Positions 1-9,155 are shown, counted from the stretch's first letter. The stretch: DNA of 64,000 nt from Saccharothrix longispora (GCF_030852425.1 NZ_NSDM01000014.1:124001-188000); one strand, 5' to 3'. Notes: generated by a model from the letters alone, not told the origin. Program-made: numbers and translations.

Positions 1-347
1 CGCAGTCCGGCCGACGGCGGCGACACGGATCGGCGGGTGAGTCCGGCGTCGTCGTCACGCCACACGGCCTGCCGATCGGCGCGCACCAGCGGCGACGGTG
101 CCGGTTCCACCTCGGCCAGCAGCCGCGACATCGTCAGCTCGTAGGTCGCGCACAGCTTGCCCAGCAGCGCTGTTGTGGGGCTGATCTCCGCGCGTTCCAG
201 TCGGGACAGCGTCGATCGGCTGACTCCCGCGCGTTGGGCCAGGTCCTCCAGCGACCACGCCCGTTCGGCGCGCAGCTCGGCGAGCCGGACGGCCAAGCGC
301 AGCTCCAGCGGGTTGTCGTGGCCGGCACCACCTTCTGGGTGCCCCAT
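1..347 (-). CDS. XRE-family HTH transcriptional regulator (partial, runs off the window)
   Basis: The minus-strand frame opens at an ATG at 347 and stays open to the window edge, so only about 115 N-terminal residues are visible. They contain a classical XRE/Cro helix-turn-helix: LAELRAERAWSLEDLAQ, then AGVSRSTLSRLE, then ISPTTALLGKLC, at roughly residues 22-65. In this family a C-terminal cupin sensor often follows, but it would lie outside the window. The gene is divergent from a GNAT acetyltransferase start at about 405. A palindrome in the 57-bp gap is a plausible binding site. The family assignment is firm; ligand and targets are unknown. Confidence 0.8.
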   Translation of the reverse strand, partial: MGHPEGGAGHDNPLELRLAVRLAELRAERAWSLEDLAQRAGVSRSTLSRLERAEISPTTALLGKLCATYELTMSRLLAEVEPAPSPLVRADRQAVWRDDDAGLTRRSVSPPSAGL

Positions 348-360
348 ATCGGGGGTAGCA

Positions 361-374
361 TCCCGAATACGGGA
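361..374. promoter_or_regulatory. Palindrome between divergent XRE and GNAT genes, candidate operator
   Basis: TCCCGAATACGGGA is a perfect 5-bp inverted repeat with a 4-bp centre. It lies 14 bp from the regulator ATG (347) and 31 bp from the GNAT GTG (405). A nearby CGGGG/CCCG pair may extend it. Autoregulation by the XRE protein is inferred from position only. Confidence 0.4.
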
Positions 375-404
375 CACCAGGATGCGCTGCCGGGAACGCC
401 AGCC

Positions 405-545
405 GTGCTCGCGTTGACGATCGAACCAGACGACCTCACCCGTCAGCCGGTTCGGGACCTGATCGCCGAGCACCTCGCCGACATGCACGCGACCTCGCCC
501 GCCGAAAGCGTCGTGCCTGCCGATAACTCCATTCACGCAGGTTGA
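405..545 (+). pseudogene. GNAT N-acetyltransferase, N-terminal remnant
   Basis: From GTG 405 (or TTG 414) the frame reads TIEPDDLTRQPVRDLIAEHL, then ADMHATSPAESV. This matches the N-terminus of small GNAT acetyltransferases, in which ATSPxESVHAL is conserved. After ESV the similarity ends and the frame closes at 545, leaving about 40 of the usual 150 residues with no acetyl-CoA-binding motif. The rve-type IS that follows probably removed the rest. Confidence 0.6.
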
Positions 546-633
546 AGCTGTGCGTAGCGTGAGGGGCCGAGGTGCTCGTGAGTGCGACTGCAGGTCCGCA
601 GCGTCCTCGGCTGACGCGGCATGATGACCGACT

Positions 634-1730
634 GTGCTGCTCCGACTGGCCTACCTCGGTGTGACCAACGCGTTCGCGTTGCTGCGCCTGCTGCCCATGA
701 GCGACCGGGACAGGGACGTGGACATCCTGGCGTTGCGCCACCAGATCGTGGTCCTGGAACGCCAACTCGGAGACGCCCGCCCGCGGTTCTCCCCCGCCGT
801 CCGGGCCTTCCTCGCGGCACTGCTGCACCGACTCCCGATGCAAGCGCTTCGTCGACTCCGACTACTGGTGCGTCCGGAGACGGTGCTGCGGTAGCACCGA
901 GACCTCCTCGCCCACCGCCACGTAGCCAGATCTTGTCCCCAGCGGCCCGGCCGACCACGGACCGTCCGCTCGATCCGCCTCCTGGTGCTGCGCCTGGCAC
1001 GCGAGAACCCCGCCTGGGGCTACCGACGCATCCACGGCGAACTCATCGTCCTCGGCATCAAGGTCGCCGCATCCACGGTGTGGCAGATCCTCCAGGACGC
1101 CGGGATCGAACCGACACCCGAACGCACCACGACGACCTGGCCGGCCTTCCTCCGCTCACAAGCCGACGCGCTCCCGGCCTGCGACTTCTTCGAGACCACC
1201 ACCCTGAACGGCACCCGCCTCCACGTGCTCGCGGTCATCGAGCACGCCAGCCGCAGGATCCGAGTCCTCGGCGCCACCGCGCACCCCACCACATCCTGGG
1301 TCACCCAAGCCGCCAGAAACCTCGCCATGGACCTCGACGACGCGGGCAGACACGCGCGATTCCCGATCCGCGACCGGGACGGGAAGTACCGGCACTGTTC
1401 GACGCCGTCCTCGCCGACGCCGGCATCCAGGTCGTCCTCAGCGGAGTCCGCATCCCGCGCATGAACGCGATCATGGAACGCTGGATCCGCAGCTGCCGCC
1501 GGGAACTCCTCGACCGAACGCTGATCTGGAACCAACAGCACCTGCTCCACGCGCTGCACGAGTACGAGCGGTCCTACAACACCCACCGGCCCCACCAAGG
1601 CATCCACAACGCACGACCACTACAACCACTGCCACAACCGACCACCGATCAGGCACCTCCCACCCACCTCGACATCCGCCGACGACAACGACTGGGCGGC
1701 ATCCTCAACGAGTACCACCACGCCGCCTGA
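634..1730 (+). pseudogene. rve-type transposase, family A copy 1 (nonsense mutation plus frameshift)
   Basis: This is an integrase-core (rve, DDE) transposase of about 365 residues. It has an N-terminal helical part (VDILALRHQIVVLERQL), a helix-turn-helix (WGYRRIHGEL), a catalytic core (FFETTTLNGTRLHVLAVIEH ... IRDRDGK) and the C-terminus HRPHQGIHNARPL ... LGGILNEYHHAA. A TAG at 892-894 replaces the Trp codon of the family motif LRWHRDL. A one-base loss near 1390, after IRDRDGKY, moves the rest into another frame. It is therefore inactive as read. Related copies lie at 32848-33336 and 63015-63271. The right end is near GACCCGCACGGACGACAT (1729-1746). Confidence 0.85.
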
Positions 1731-1739
1731 CCCGCACGG

Positions 1740-1954
1740 ACGACATCTTCGGCAAGCACAGGGTCGCCAGGCCGTCGCGACCGTCCTGTCGGTAAGCCCG
1801 CCACCAGGTGCCCACCGAACGTTCGGAGACCCCGAAATCTCTGCGGCTGCCGGTAACCCTCGACCTTTCCGGCTTCCAACGCGGCCACCACCCGCAACCG
1901 CAGCACCTCACGCTCCGCAGGCGACAACCGGTGTGCACCCCCGATCCCGATCAC
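1740..1954 (-). pseudogene. IS630-type transposase, N-terminal HTH remnant
   Basis: On the minus strand from ATG 1954 the sequence reads HRLSPAEREVLRLRVVAALE and, after a frameshift near 1840, GVSERSVGTWWRAYRQDG. This is the winged/homeodomain-like DNA-binding N-terminus of IS630-family transposases. It stops where the family A element begins, and no catalytic domain is present. Confidence 0.6.
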
Positions 1955-2013
1955 GGGTGATCAACCTACGGGAAGACGATCACTGTCGAATCAATAAGTC
2001 CTTGTAGCGCAAC

Positions 2014-2044
2014 AAAGGCCTCGGTCGGCTTGACCGAGGCCTTT
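2014..2044. terminator. Perfect 13-bp stem hairpin, Rho-independent terminator-like
   Basis: AAAGGCCTCGGTC (2014-2026) and GACCGAGGCCTTT (2032-2044) are perfect complements around a 5-nt loop (GGCTT). The A-rich 5' and T-rich 3' flanks make it usable in both directions. It separates the IS debris on the left from the merR gene. Confidence 0.75.
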
Positions 2045-2100
2045 GCGTGCAACGAAAGTGGACTCTCCCCGATACCTTCGTCTGAAAGATCCGGCCTGCC

Positions 2101-2131
2101 TTGACCATGCCGTAGCGGCATGGTTTCAACT
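2101..2131 (+). promoter_or_regulatory. MerR-type promoter/operator upstream of the regulator
   Basis: ACCATGCCG-TAG-CGGCATGGT (2104-2124) is a perfect 9-bp inverted repeat starting inside a TTGACC -35 box (2101-2106). A dyad within an overlong -35/-10 spacer is the hallmark of MerR-regulated promoters. The -10 (about 2126-2131, TCAACT) is weak. The position, about 40 bp before the GTG at 2165, implies autoregulation. Confidence 0.6.
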
Positions 2132-2164
2132 GGGTCGTGTCAGGGCCGAACGGAGGGAGATGTC

Positions 2165-2881
2165 GTGGGGTGGAGCACCAGCCAGCTGGCCGACCTCGCC
2201 GGCACGACGTTGCGCACGATCCGACACTACCACGACGTGGGCCTGCTCGCCGAGCCCGAGCGCCGCTCCAACGGCTACAAGAGCTACGGCGTGCCCCATC
2301 TCGTGCGGGTGCTCAGGATCAAGCGCCTCACCGATCTCGGCCTGTCGCTCACGCAGATCGCGAAACTCGGTGACGGGGACGAACATCCCGGCGAGGCGTT
2401 GCGCGAACTCGACGCCGAACTGGCCGCGACGATCGAACGGCTGCAACGGATCCGCGTCGAACTGGCATTGATCCTGCGCCAGGAGGCGCCGACCGACCTG
2501 CCGCCCGACATCGCGGCGACGGTCGCGGAGGCGAACCTGTCACCGCAGGACCGCGCAGCGACCGTCGTGATCGCCCAGTTGCTCTCACCGGAGGCGTTGG
2601 CCACCTACAACGAGGTGTTGAGGAGCCACTTGAAGGACATCGCGATCGTAGAGTTCGACAACCTGCCCGCGGACGCGGACAAGGAGACCCGCCAACGCCT
2701 GGCCGACCGCATGAGCGCGCTCCCGTACGTGCAGGAGATGCGTGCGGCGTTCCCGGATGTCGTTGGCATGTACGGCGATTCGCCGCGGGGCGAGAAGTTC
2801 GCGACGCAGACGATGGCCAAGGTCATGGTCGAGCTTTACAACGAGGCCCAGATCGACGTTCTGATCCGCATGAACGGCTGA
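2165..2881 (+). CDS. MerR-family transcriptional regulator
   Basis: This 238-residue protein has an N-terminal MerR winged helix (TSQLADLAGTTLRTIRHYHD, then GLLAEPERRSNGYKSYG, LGLSLTQIAKL), a coiled dimerisation helix (about residues 80-105) and a C-terminal region of about 130 residues that probably senses a ligand; its ligand is not evident. GTG 2165 is chosen because GGAGGGAG lies 6-7 bp upstream; the frame is open further 5', but that extension overlaps the operator. The next gene, a secreted hydrolase, starts 53 bp downstream and may be co-transcribed. Confidence 0.85.
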   Translation: MGWSTSQLADLAGTTLRTIRHYHDVGLLAEPERRSNGYKSYGVPHLVRVLRIKRLTDLGLSLTQIAKLGDGDEHPGEALRELDAELAATIERLQRIRVELALILRQEAPTDLPPDIAATVAEANLSPQDRAATVVIAQLLSPEALATYNEVLRSHLKDIAIVEFDNLPADADKETRQRLADRMSALPYVQEMRAAFPDVVGMYGDSPRGEKFATQTMAKVMVELYNEAQIDVLIRMNG

Positions 2882-2934
2882 CATTCCATTGGTTTGGCGC
2901 ACCGAGAGGCGCGTCATCGGAAAGGTATTTGCTA

Positions 2935-4395
2935 ATGCGAAAAACGTTGTCGCTGGCCGCGGTCGTGACCGCTGCCGCAGCGCTGGTGGCGGTGCCGGGG
3001 GTGGCGTCTGCCGCACCGCCGGTGAAGCAGGTGCAGTGGGTCGCGTGTCCCGCTGACGTGGCGCTTCCCGGACTGGAGTGCGGAAAGCTCCAGTTGCCGC
3101 TCGACTACCGCAAGCCGGAGGGCCGCCAGACCGAGATCATGATCACCCGACTGGCCAGCAAGAGTCCTGAGAAGCGCAGGGGCATCCTGCTGACCAACCC
3201 CGGCGGGCCGAGCGAGGGCCTCACGTTCCCGTTCTTCCTGAAGGCACTGGGAATGCCGCAGAGCGTGCTGGACGCGTACGACGTGATCGGCATGGACCCG
3301 CGCGGCATCGGCTACAGCTCGCCTGCCACGTGTGACCTGACCGATGCGCAGATGCTTGCGGGCAGCGTGCCGCCGTACGCCGTGACGCAGGCCGATGTGC
3401 GCAAGCGGGCTGAGGAGGTCAAGACGATGGCACAGCAGTGCCTCAAGTCGTCGACCGCCGACGAACTGCCGTACAACACGACCGCAAACATCGCCCGCGA
3501 CCTGGACCGCGTCCGCGCCGCACTGGGTGAGAAGACGGCCTCGTACCTCGGCTACTCGTACGGCACGTACCTGGGCTCGGTCTACGCCACGCTGTTCCCG
3601 AGGACCAGCGACCGCGTCGTGATCGACAGCAACCTCCCCCAGGGCGGCTGGGACGTCGAGGGTGGCCGCATGTACGGCCCCGGCGTGGAGGACACGTTCC
3701 CGGACTTCGCGAAGTGGGCGGCGGCACACCCCGGGTACGGGCTGGGCACCACGCCGCAGCAGGTGCGCGCCAAGTACTTCGACCTCGCGGGCCGGCTGGA
3801 CGCGAAGCCGTCCGTCGAGGGCATCACCGGTCAGCAGTTCCGGATGCTGGTGTTCGGCGGCCTCTACGCCACCGGTGACGCGGCGTTCTCGAGGATGGCC
3901 GCGCAGTGGAAGGCGCTTGACAACGACCAGCCGCTGCCGCCCCTGGAGGTACCGGAGGTCCCGCGCATCGAAAGCCTGATCTCCGGCCGCCTGCACGTGA
4001 TCTGCGGCGACTCCCAGTGGCCTTCGTCTGTCAGCACTTACGAGCGCAACGTCGCCGTGGACCGCGTCCGGTACCCGATGTTCGGTGCCGCAGGGGCGAA
4101 CATCTACCCGTGCGCCTTCTGGCCGAAGCCGGTGGAGAAGCAGGTGTTGCCGTCCGACCGCGGACCGCGCAACATCCTCATGGTGCAGAACGAACGTGAC
4201 CCCGCCACGCCGCTCGTCGGCGCCCGCTCGACGCGCCGCGCGTTCGGTGACCGGGCCGCGATGATCACCGTCGACCAGGGCGGGCACGGCGCCTACCTGA
4301 TCGGCAAGAACGACTGCGCCAACGACAAGGTAACCGAGTACCTGCTCGGTGGACAGCGTCCGAGCGACGTGAAGTGCGCAGCTGAAACCGGCTGA
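2935..4395 (+). CDS. Secreted alpha/beta-hydrolase, tripeptidyl-aminopeptidase-like
   Basis: A 486-residue exported hydrolase of the actinobacterial SlpD/E-tripeptidyl aminopeptidase group. ATG 2935 is preceded by GGAAAGG. A signal peptide (MRKTLSLAAVVTAAAALV, AxA site at VASAAP) is followed by the hydrolase fold: oxyanion region LTNPGGPSEG, then the nucleophile motif GYSYG (Ser208), the Asp motif NERDPATP and the His motif GGHGAY near the C-terminus. Cysteines such as VACPAD, GLECG and KNDCAN suggest disulfides. Known relatives remove tri- or dipeptides from N-termini in the cell envelope or medium; the exact substrate here is not visible. A strong terminator follows. Confidence 0.88.
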   Translation: MRKTLSLAAVVTAAAALVAVPGVASAAPPVKQVQWVACPADVALPGLECGKLQLPLDYRKPEGRQTEIMITRLASKSPEKRRGILLTNPGGPSEGLTFPFFLKALGMPQSVLDAYDVIGMDPRGIGYSSPATCDLTDAQMLAGSVPPYAVTQADVRKRAEEVKTMAQQCLKSSTADELPYNTTANIARDLDRVRAALGEKTASYLGYSYGTYLGSVYATLFPRTSDRVVIDSNLPQGGWDVEGGRMYGPGVEDTFPDFAKWAAAHPGYGLGTTPQQVRAKYFDLAGRLDAKPSVEGITGQQFRMLVFGGLYATGDAAFSRMAAQWKALDNDQPLPPLEVPEVPRIESLISGRLHVICGDSQWPSSVSTYERNVAVDRVRYPMFGAAGANIYPCAFWPKPVEKQVLPSDRGPRNILMVQNERDPATPLVGARSTRRAFGDRAAMITVDQGGHGAYLIGKNDCANDKVTEYLLGGQRPSDVKCAAETG

Positions 4396-4402
4396 TTCCC
4401 GA

Positions 4403-4433
4403 AGGGTCGGCTCGCTCGCCGCGAGCCGGCCCT
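4403..4433 (+). terminator. Hairpin terminator of the secreted hydrolase gene
   Basis: AGGGTCGGCTCGC (4403-4415) pairs with GCGAGCCGGCCCT (4421-4433) through 13 positions with one G-T pair and a 5-nt loop. It lies 8 bp after the stop codon and has no long T tract, as is common in high-GC actinomycetes. Confidence 0.7.
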
Positions 4434-4573
4434 CGTCGTGCGAGCGCTCACACGCTGCGGTCGGATCCACGTCGCCGCTAATTCCACTGTGGAACGGAGC
4501 GGCATGAAGGCGTTTCAAGGCTTGCGGCGACGGTCTCTGCGCGGCCACGCTCATCTCCCGGCATCGCCACGCG

Positions 4574-4810
4574 ACGGACCTGAACGACCCACGGCTCAAG
4601 GACATCGCGATGCAGCTGGTGTCCGGTGCGGAGAACTCCTCTTTGAGCTGGCGCGCGCACTTCGACTACATCGAGGACATCGGCCACGGCCGCGGCGACA
4701 CCGCGGACATCATCGGCTTCTGCAGCGGTACCGGTGACATGTTCGACCTGGCCGGACTCTACAAGGCCAAGAAGCCCGGCAACGCGCTGGAAAAGCACCT
4801 TACCGCACTG
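4574..4810 (+). pseudogene. GH46 chitosanase, internal remnant
   Basis: The frame reads TDLNDPRLKDIAMQLVSGAE, NSSLSWRAHFDYIEDIG, then DTADIIGFCSGTGDM. This is the N-terminal half of a secreted family-46 chitosanase. The catalytic Glu of AENSS and the IEDIGxGRG loop are recognisable. No signal peptide or start precedes it (an in-frame TGA lies at 4505), and similarity ends near 4800 at KKPGNALEKHL. It is truncated at both ends. Confidence 0.7.
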
Positions 4811-5212
4811 CGCAGCAGCGGATGCGCCTCGGCACGCACGTCCGGACGTCGTTGCAGTACCTACAGCGCATTACCGCGCGGCCTGACTCAGCGTGGTGGC
4901 CAGATCACGCGTCCGGCCACGCCTCGACGCTTCGCGCGCTCTCGGCTGCAATCGCGAGCAGCGACGCAAGTAGGACTTTGTTAGGTGGTGTCGGTGCCCC
5001 GAGGTACTTGTCGGGCCGGTGCGACGACCGTTCCGTCCGGCCGAATTCGGCGGAGTCCGGAGCTGCACGGCGGTGGCGACGAGGGGCCGGACATCTGCGT
5101 GTGGTCGCCCGTTCGGAGCTGTCGCAGCTCGCCCGAACAGGAGCACTCTGGGTGCCTGGCGTGTGCTCGCGCCCATACGGGGTGTCGGGTGCCGCCCGGA
5201 TGGAGAGCGATG

Positions 5213-5767
5213 ATGATCAAGTCGTTACGCACCGCCGCGGCCACGCTGATGACGGCCGTCTCCGCCCTCGCGCTGGCCGTACTGGGGCCGGTCTGGGAGG
5301 CTTCGGCCGGAGTGTTGGACGTGACCTGCACCCCGCCCAGCAGCCAGACCACCACCTACACCCCGCCGCTGACCGTGGCCCCGCAGACCGTCACCGTCAG
5401 CGCCACGGCGCAGTACGGGCCGTGCGTGTCGTTGAGCAACCCGGCCCTGACCTCCGGCTCCTCCACCCGCACCACGCTCGACCCGGCACTGTCGTGCCTC
5501 GACCTGCTGAGCAGTGGTGCCACGACGTCCACCATCGTCTGGAACACCGGTCAGACTTCGACCATCTCCGTCAACTACACCGCCACCATCGTGGGGGCGG
5601 CCCTGGTGGTCACCTTCACCGGCACAGTCACCTCGGGCCTGTTCGCCGGCAGCAGTGTCGTCCAGGTCCTGACCGGCCCGGCCACCGACGTGCTGCTGTG
5701 CACCCTCGGCCTGGGCACAGTCCCTAGCAGCTACACCCTGGCGTCCCTGGAGATCACCTCGCTCTGA
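5213..5767 (+). CDS. Secreted protein of unknown function
   Basis: A 184-residue protein with a clear signal peptide (MIKSLRTAAATLMTAVSALA, cleavage near WEASAG) and a mature part rich in Thr/Ser/Val beta-strand-like sequence. Four cysteines (TCTPP, GPCVSL, LSCLDL, LLCTLG) suggest two disulfides. ATG 5213 sits 5 bp after GGAGAG; an overlapping ATG at 5210 is the alternative. No enzymatic motif is visible, and the pattern resembles small immunoglobulin-like secreted proteins of actinomycetes. It is a monocistron between a chitosanase remnant and an IS256 copy. Confidence 0.75.
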   Translation: MIKSLRTAAATLMTAVSALALAVLGPVWEASAGVLDVTCTPPSSQTTTYTPPLTVAPQTVTVSATAQYGPCVSLSNPALTSGSSTRTTLDPALSCLDLLSSGATTSTIVWNTGQTSTISVNYTATIVGAALVVTFTGTVTSGLFAGSSVVQVLTGPATDVLLCTLGLGTVPSSYTLASLEITSL

Positions 5768-5911
5768 GTCGCGATCTCGAAGGCCGCCTCGTCCCGCCCC
5801 GTAGTCGGTCGACGGGGAAGGCCGTGCGGTCTGGCGATGCCGCAGGCGGTGACGGGACAGGGTTCGGTCAAGGCGTCGTGCGGCGACACCCCATCTCGAC
5901 TCCGCCACGTA

Positions 5912-7195
5912 GGGGACTGTAAACGAGTGGTGTAACCCCTGATCAAGGATGCGCACCTGATGACCGAGATGATGTCCGGCGTGGAGAACGCCGAGGACGC
6001 CAAGCCCGAGACCGCCCTGGAGGGCTTGGACGAGCAGTTGGTCGACCAGTTGGTCAGCCGGGCCCGCGCCGGTGGCCTGAAGCTCACCGGTGAGGGCGGG
6101 GTGCTTCAGCAGCTGACCAAGCGGCTGCTGGAGTCGGCCCTGGAGGGCGAGATCACCGACCACCTGGGCTACGACAAGCACGACCCGGCCGGGCGCGGGA
6201 CCGGGACTCGCGCAACGGCACCCGCTCCAAGACCGTGCTCACCGACGTGGGACCGGTGGAGATCGAGGTGCCGCGCGACCGCAACGCCGAGTTCGAGCCG
6301 CGGATCGTGGCCAAGCGGCAGAAGCGGCTCACCGGCGTGGACGAGATGGTCATCCCGCTGTCCGCCAAGGGCCTGACCACCGGGGAGATCTCCGCGCACC
6401 TGGCCGAGGTCTACGGCGCCGACGTCTCCCGCCAGACGATCTCCACGATCACCGACAAGGTCGTGGAAGGCATGGTCGAGTGGCAGAACCGGCCTCTCGA
6501 CCCGGTCCATCCGGTGGTGTTCGTCGACGCCATCCACGTCAAGATCCGCGACGGCCAGGTGGCCAACCGGCCGATCTACGTGGCGATGGCCGTGACCTGC
6601 GAGGGCCGGCGCGACATCCTCGGCCTGTGGGCCGGGGACGGCGGCGAGGGCGCGAAGTACTGGCTGCACGTGCTCACCGAGCTGCGCAACCGCGGCGTCG
6701 CCGACGTGCTCATGCTGGTCTGCGACGGGCTGACCGGGCTGCCCGACGCGGTCACCACCGTCTGGCCGCGCACGGTCGTGCAGACCTGCATCGTGCACTT
6801 GCTGCGCAACAGCTTCCGCTACGCCGGCCGCCAGCACTGGGACGCCATCGCCAAGACCCTCAAGCCCGTCTGCACCGCTCCGACCGAGGCCGCGGCGAAG
6901 GAGCGGTTCGCCGAGTTCGCCGACGCCTGGGGCGTCCGTTATCCGGCGATCGTCCGGCTCCGGGACAACGCCTGGGCCGAGTTCGTGCCCTTCCTGGCCT
7001 TCGACGTCGAGATCCGGCGGGTGATCTGCTCGACCAACGCCATCGAGAGCGTGAACGCCCGCATCCGCCGCGCGGTCAAGGCCCGGGGCCACTTCCCCAA
7101 CGAGCAGGCCGCGCTCAAGTGCGTCTACCTCGCGGTGATGAGCCTGGACCCGACCGGCACCGGCCGCAACGCTGGATGATGCGCCAGGCGATCGG
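5912..7195 (+). mobile_element. IS256-family element, copy 1 (degenerate, right end lost)
   Basis: The left end GGGGACTGTAAACGAGTGG (5912-5930) matches the outer end of the second IS256 copy, which reads GGGGTCTGTCGAACGAGCGG on the plus strand at 60301. This identifies the terminal repeat. The right end is missing: sequence of a truncated MFS gene takes over near 7196. The element contains the frameshifted transposase described separately. Confidence 0.75.
5960..7179 (+). pseudogene. IS256-family transposase with frameshifts
   Basis: A Transposase_mut family protein of about 410 residues. It starts at MTEMMSGVENAEDAKPETAL, has the conserved LTKRLLESALEGEITDHLGY, then shifts frame near 6195-6210. 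The rest, 6235-7179, carries the DDE core (VVFVDAIHVKIRDGQV; VCDGLTGLPDAV; STNAIESVNARIRRAVK). A second one-base loss near 7165, after TGTGR, ends the protein early. As read it cannot give a full transposase. Confidence 0.85.
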
Positions 7196-7239
7196 ATGAA
7201 CACTCGACATCCACCTGACTCGCCGCTCTCCCGACGACC

Positions 7240-7844
7240 ACAGATCCCGGGGAGGCAGCCTGCGTCCGGCAACTCGACTGACGGTCGGACTCGGCTGCCT
7301 GCTGATCGCGCTCGGCCTCGCGCTGACGGCGCCGATCGTCCGATCCGCGTTCCTGGTGGTGTTCGCGACCACGGAGGCGGGCCTGCCGCTCACACAGATT
7401 CTGCCGGTGCTGGGTGTCGCGCCGCTGGTGGAGGTGGTGCTGATACCGATCTGCGGCGTGGCCGCGGCCCGGTGGGGCTCGGATCGGGTGGTTCTGGGAG
7501 GCTGTGTCGCCTCCGGCGCCGGGATGACCTTGTTGGCCCACGTCAACCAGGTGTGGCAATTAGCGCTGCTCCAGGTACTCGGCGCGTTCGCCGTCGCCTG
7601 CCTGGTGAGCGTCGGGATGGCCGCTGTGCAGGAGCGTTTCCCCAGCAGGATGCGTTCGGCCTCAGTGTCTTCGTCGCTACCCGTTCGGTCGCCAGTCTGC
7701 TCGGCAACGGCGCAGGCGGCCTCGTGGGAAGCGCCTTCGGTCTTCGCTGGGTGTTCCACACCGCAGCCATGCTCGTTCATCGCCGCCGGCCTGTGCATCC
7801 TCGCCGTCGCCCACCTGCGACAGCCGGTCCACCAAAAGTCGTGA
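7240..7844 (+). pseudogene. MFS sugar-efflux-type transporter, C-terminal half
   Basis: From about 7240 the frame encodes membrane helices of an MFS exporter (LTVGLGCLLIALGLALTAPI; PLVEVVLIPICGVAA; SLLGNGAGGLVGSAF; FIAAGLCILAVAHLRQP). This is the second six-helix bundle of SET-type sugar/drug efflux proteins. The 5' half was lost at the IS256 boundary. Two compensating frameshifts (after VQERFPSR, about 7645, and near 7770) break what is left. The stop is at 7842-7844. Confidence 0.7.
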
Positions 7845-7942
7845 ACGCGGACACGACCTCGTGCCATCAGCCGCGATGCTCGTCACGACCGAGACAGTGA
7901 GGCCTTCCCACCTGATGGTGGCGGGCTGGAGAGATGAGATGG

Positions 7943-7999
7943 CGAAGCTCCTGGTAGATGACTTCTCGACCAAGAGCAAGGTCATCACCAGGAGCTTCG
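7943..7999. repeat. Inverted repeat in the left part of an IS5-type element
   Basis: CGAAGCTCCTGGTAGATGAC (7943-7962) and GTCATCACCAGGAGCTTCG (7981-7999) are complementary except for one extra A, with an 18-nt loop. It sits directly before the IS5-type transposase remnant and is probably part of that element's left end. Confidence 0.6.
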
Positions 8000-8000
8000 A

Positions 8001-8602
8001 GTGCTTGTCGACCCATCCGCGATCGACCTGTCCAGTTCACACCTCCGCTTCCTCGCGCGGGAACTGACCCTGCATCGACGCCGGGTCGGCAGCAGGTGGC
8101 GGCGCCTCGACCCCGAACGGCAAGCCCTGCCGGTCCTGGCCCACTTGCGCCGCGGCGACACCTACACCCGCCTCGCCGCCGGGTTCGACGTCAGCCGGGC
8201 CACCGTCTGCCGCTACATCCACGAGGCCGTCCGGATCCTCGTCGACCGGCCGGACGCCTGCTCTGGACCTCGCCCGCACTGCCGGGCACGACCCACGACC
8301 TGACCGCGGCCCGCGCCCACGGCATCATCGACGCCCTCACCACCGCGGACATCCCACGCTGGGCCGACACGGCATCCCGAGGCGCGGGCGGTCCGATCCG
8401 CGTGCCCTACCGCGGAAAGTGGCACACCCTCTCGCACGGACAGCAGGCGGTCAACCGCTCCCACGCCCGCATCCGCGCACTCGGCGAACGAGCCGTCTCC
8501 ACCCTGAAGACCTGGCGACCACTGCGCAGACTCCGCTGCTCCACCACCCGCATCACCGACCTGATCCGAGCCGTCCTCGCACTCCACCTCGCCGCCGGAT
8601 GA
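8001..8602 (+). pseudogene. IS5-type (HTH_Tnp_4/DDE_4) transposase with internal deletion
   Basis: The N-terminal part (8001-8260) reads LDPERQALPVLAHLRRGDTY and FDVSRATVCRYIHEAVRIL, the HTH region of IS5/IS1647-like transposases. It jumps, in another frame, to the C-terminus (WTSPALPGTTHDLTAARAHG; QQAVNRSHARIRALGE; STTRITDLIRAVLALHLA). The first catalytic Asp region is absent, so about 60-80 residues have been deleted. A second fragment of the family lies at 60123-60300. Confidence 0.8.
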
Positions 8603-8620
8603 GGTTGGAAGGGCTCACTG

Positions 8621-8670
8621 CCGCCTAACCGCAGGTCAAACCATGTGGCCGACTATTGGCACCCCACAGG
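8621..8670 (+). repeat. Right-end remnant of rve family B insertion sequence
   Basis: The 50 bp from the CCGCC at 8621 to CACCCCACAGG at 8670 are nearly identical to the right end of the intact element at 48240-48289. Only the end is present. It abuts the ricin-lectin remnant and truncates its 3' end. Confidence 0.7.
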
Positions 8671-9155
8671 TTGTCCTGACCGTGGCAGGGGTACTGGCGG
8701 ATCTCCGCACCGTCATCCGGGGAGGCGTACTCGACCTCCAGGCACTGTCCGGTGTGGTCGGACACGAGCTGGTACCCGTACTCGGCTTGGCCTTCGATCC
8801 GCCACTGCTGGGCGGGGTTGCCGTCGCAGGCGCGCTGGACGACGTCACCGCCCTCCTGGCCCGCAGGCACCACCTGGAGGCACTTGTCGGTCGCCTGGGA
8901 CCAGAACGACCAGGTGCCGTCGCCAGGGGGCGCGGCGGAGAAGCGCTAACTCACCCGGCCGTCACAGGTCCACTGGACTATGTCGGCGTCGTCGCCGGGG
9001 TTCGCGTCCAACACGTCGAGGCACCTCTGGCTGTGCACCGGGACGATCAAGTACTCATGAGGTTCGGTCATCGCGGTGGCGGTCGTCGCCGAAGCGACCA
9101 GCGCGGCGACGACCAAGGCGGTCATCGCGGCACCGCGAGCGGTGAAACTGGACAT
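8671..9155 (-). pseudogene. Secreted ricin-type beta-trefoil lectin with in-frame stop, 3'-truncated
   Basis: ATG 9155 opens a signal peptide (ARGAAMTALVVAALVASATT) followed by a RICIN domain. The domain shows the repeated QxW/CLxV pattern: SQRCLDVLDANPGDDADIVQ, ATDKCLQVVPAGQEGG, NPAQQWRI, TGQCLEVEYASPDDGAEI. A TAG at 8946-8948 interrupts the single open frame after WTCDGRVS, where relatives have Gln, so CAG to TAG is the likely mutation. The third repeat is cut by the family B IS end at about 8670. The original function was probably carbohydrate binding outside the cell. Confidence 0.75.

Noticed and set aside
2932-4605. 557-codon open frame on the minus strand opposite the secreted hydrolase
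   Set aside because: It is an antisense shadow of a well-conserved gene in high-GC DNA; it is Arg/His/Val-rich and has no domain or ribosome site.
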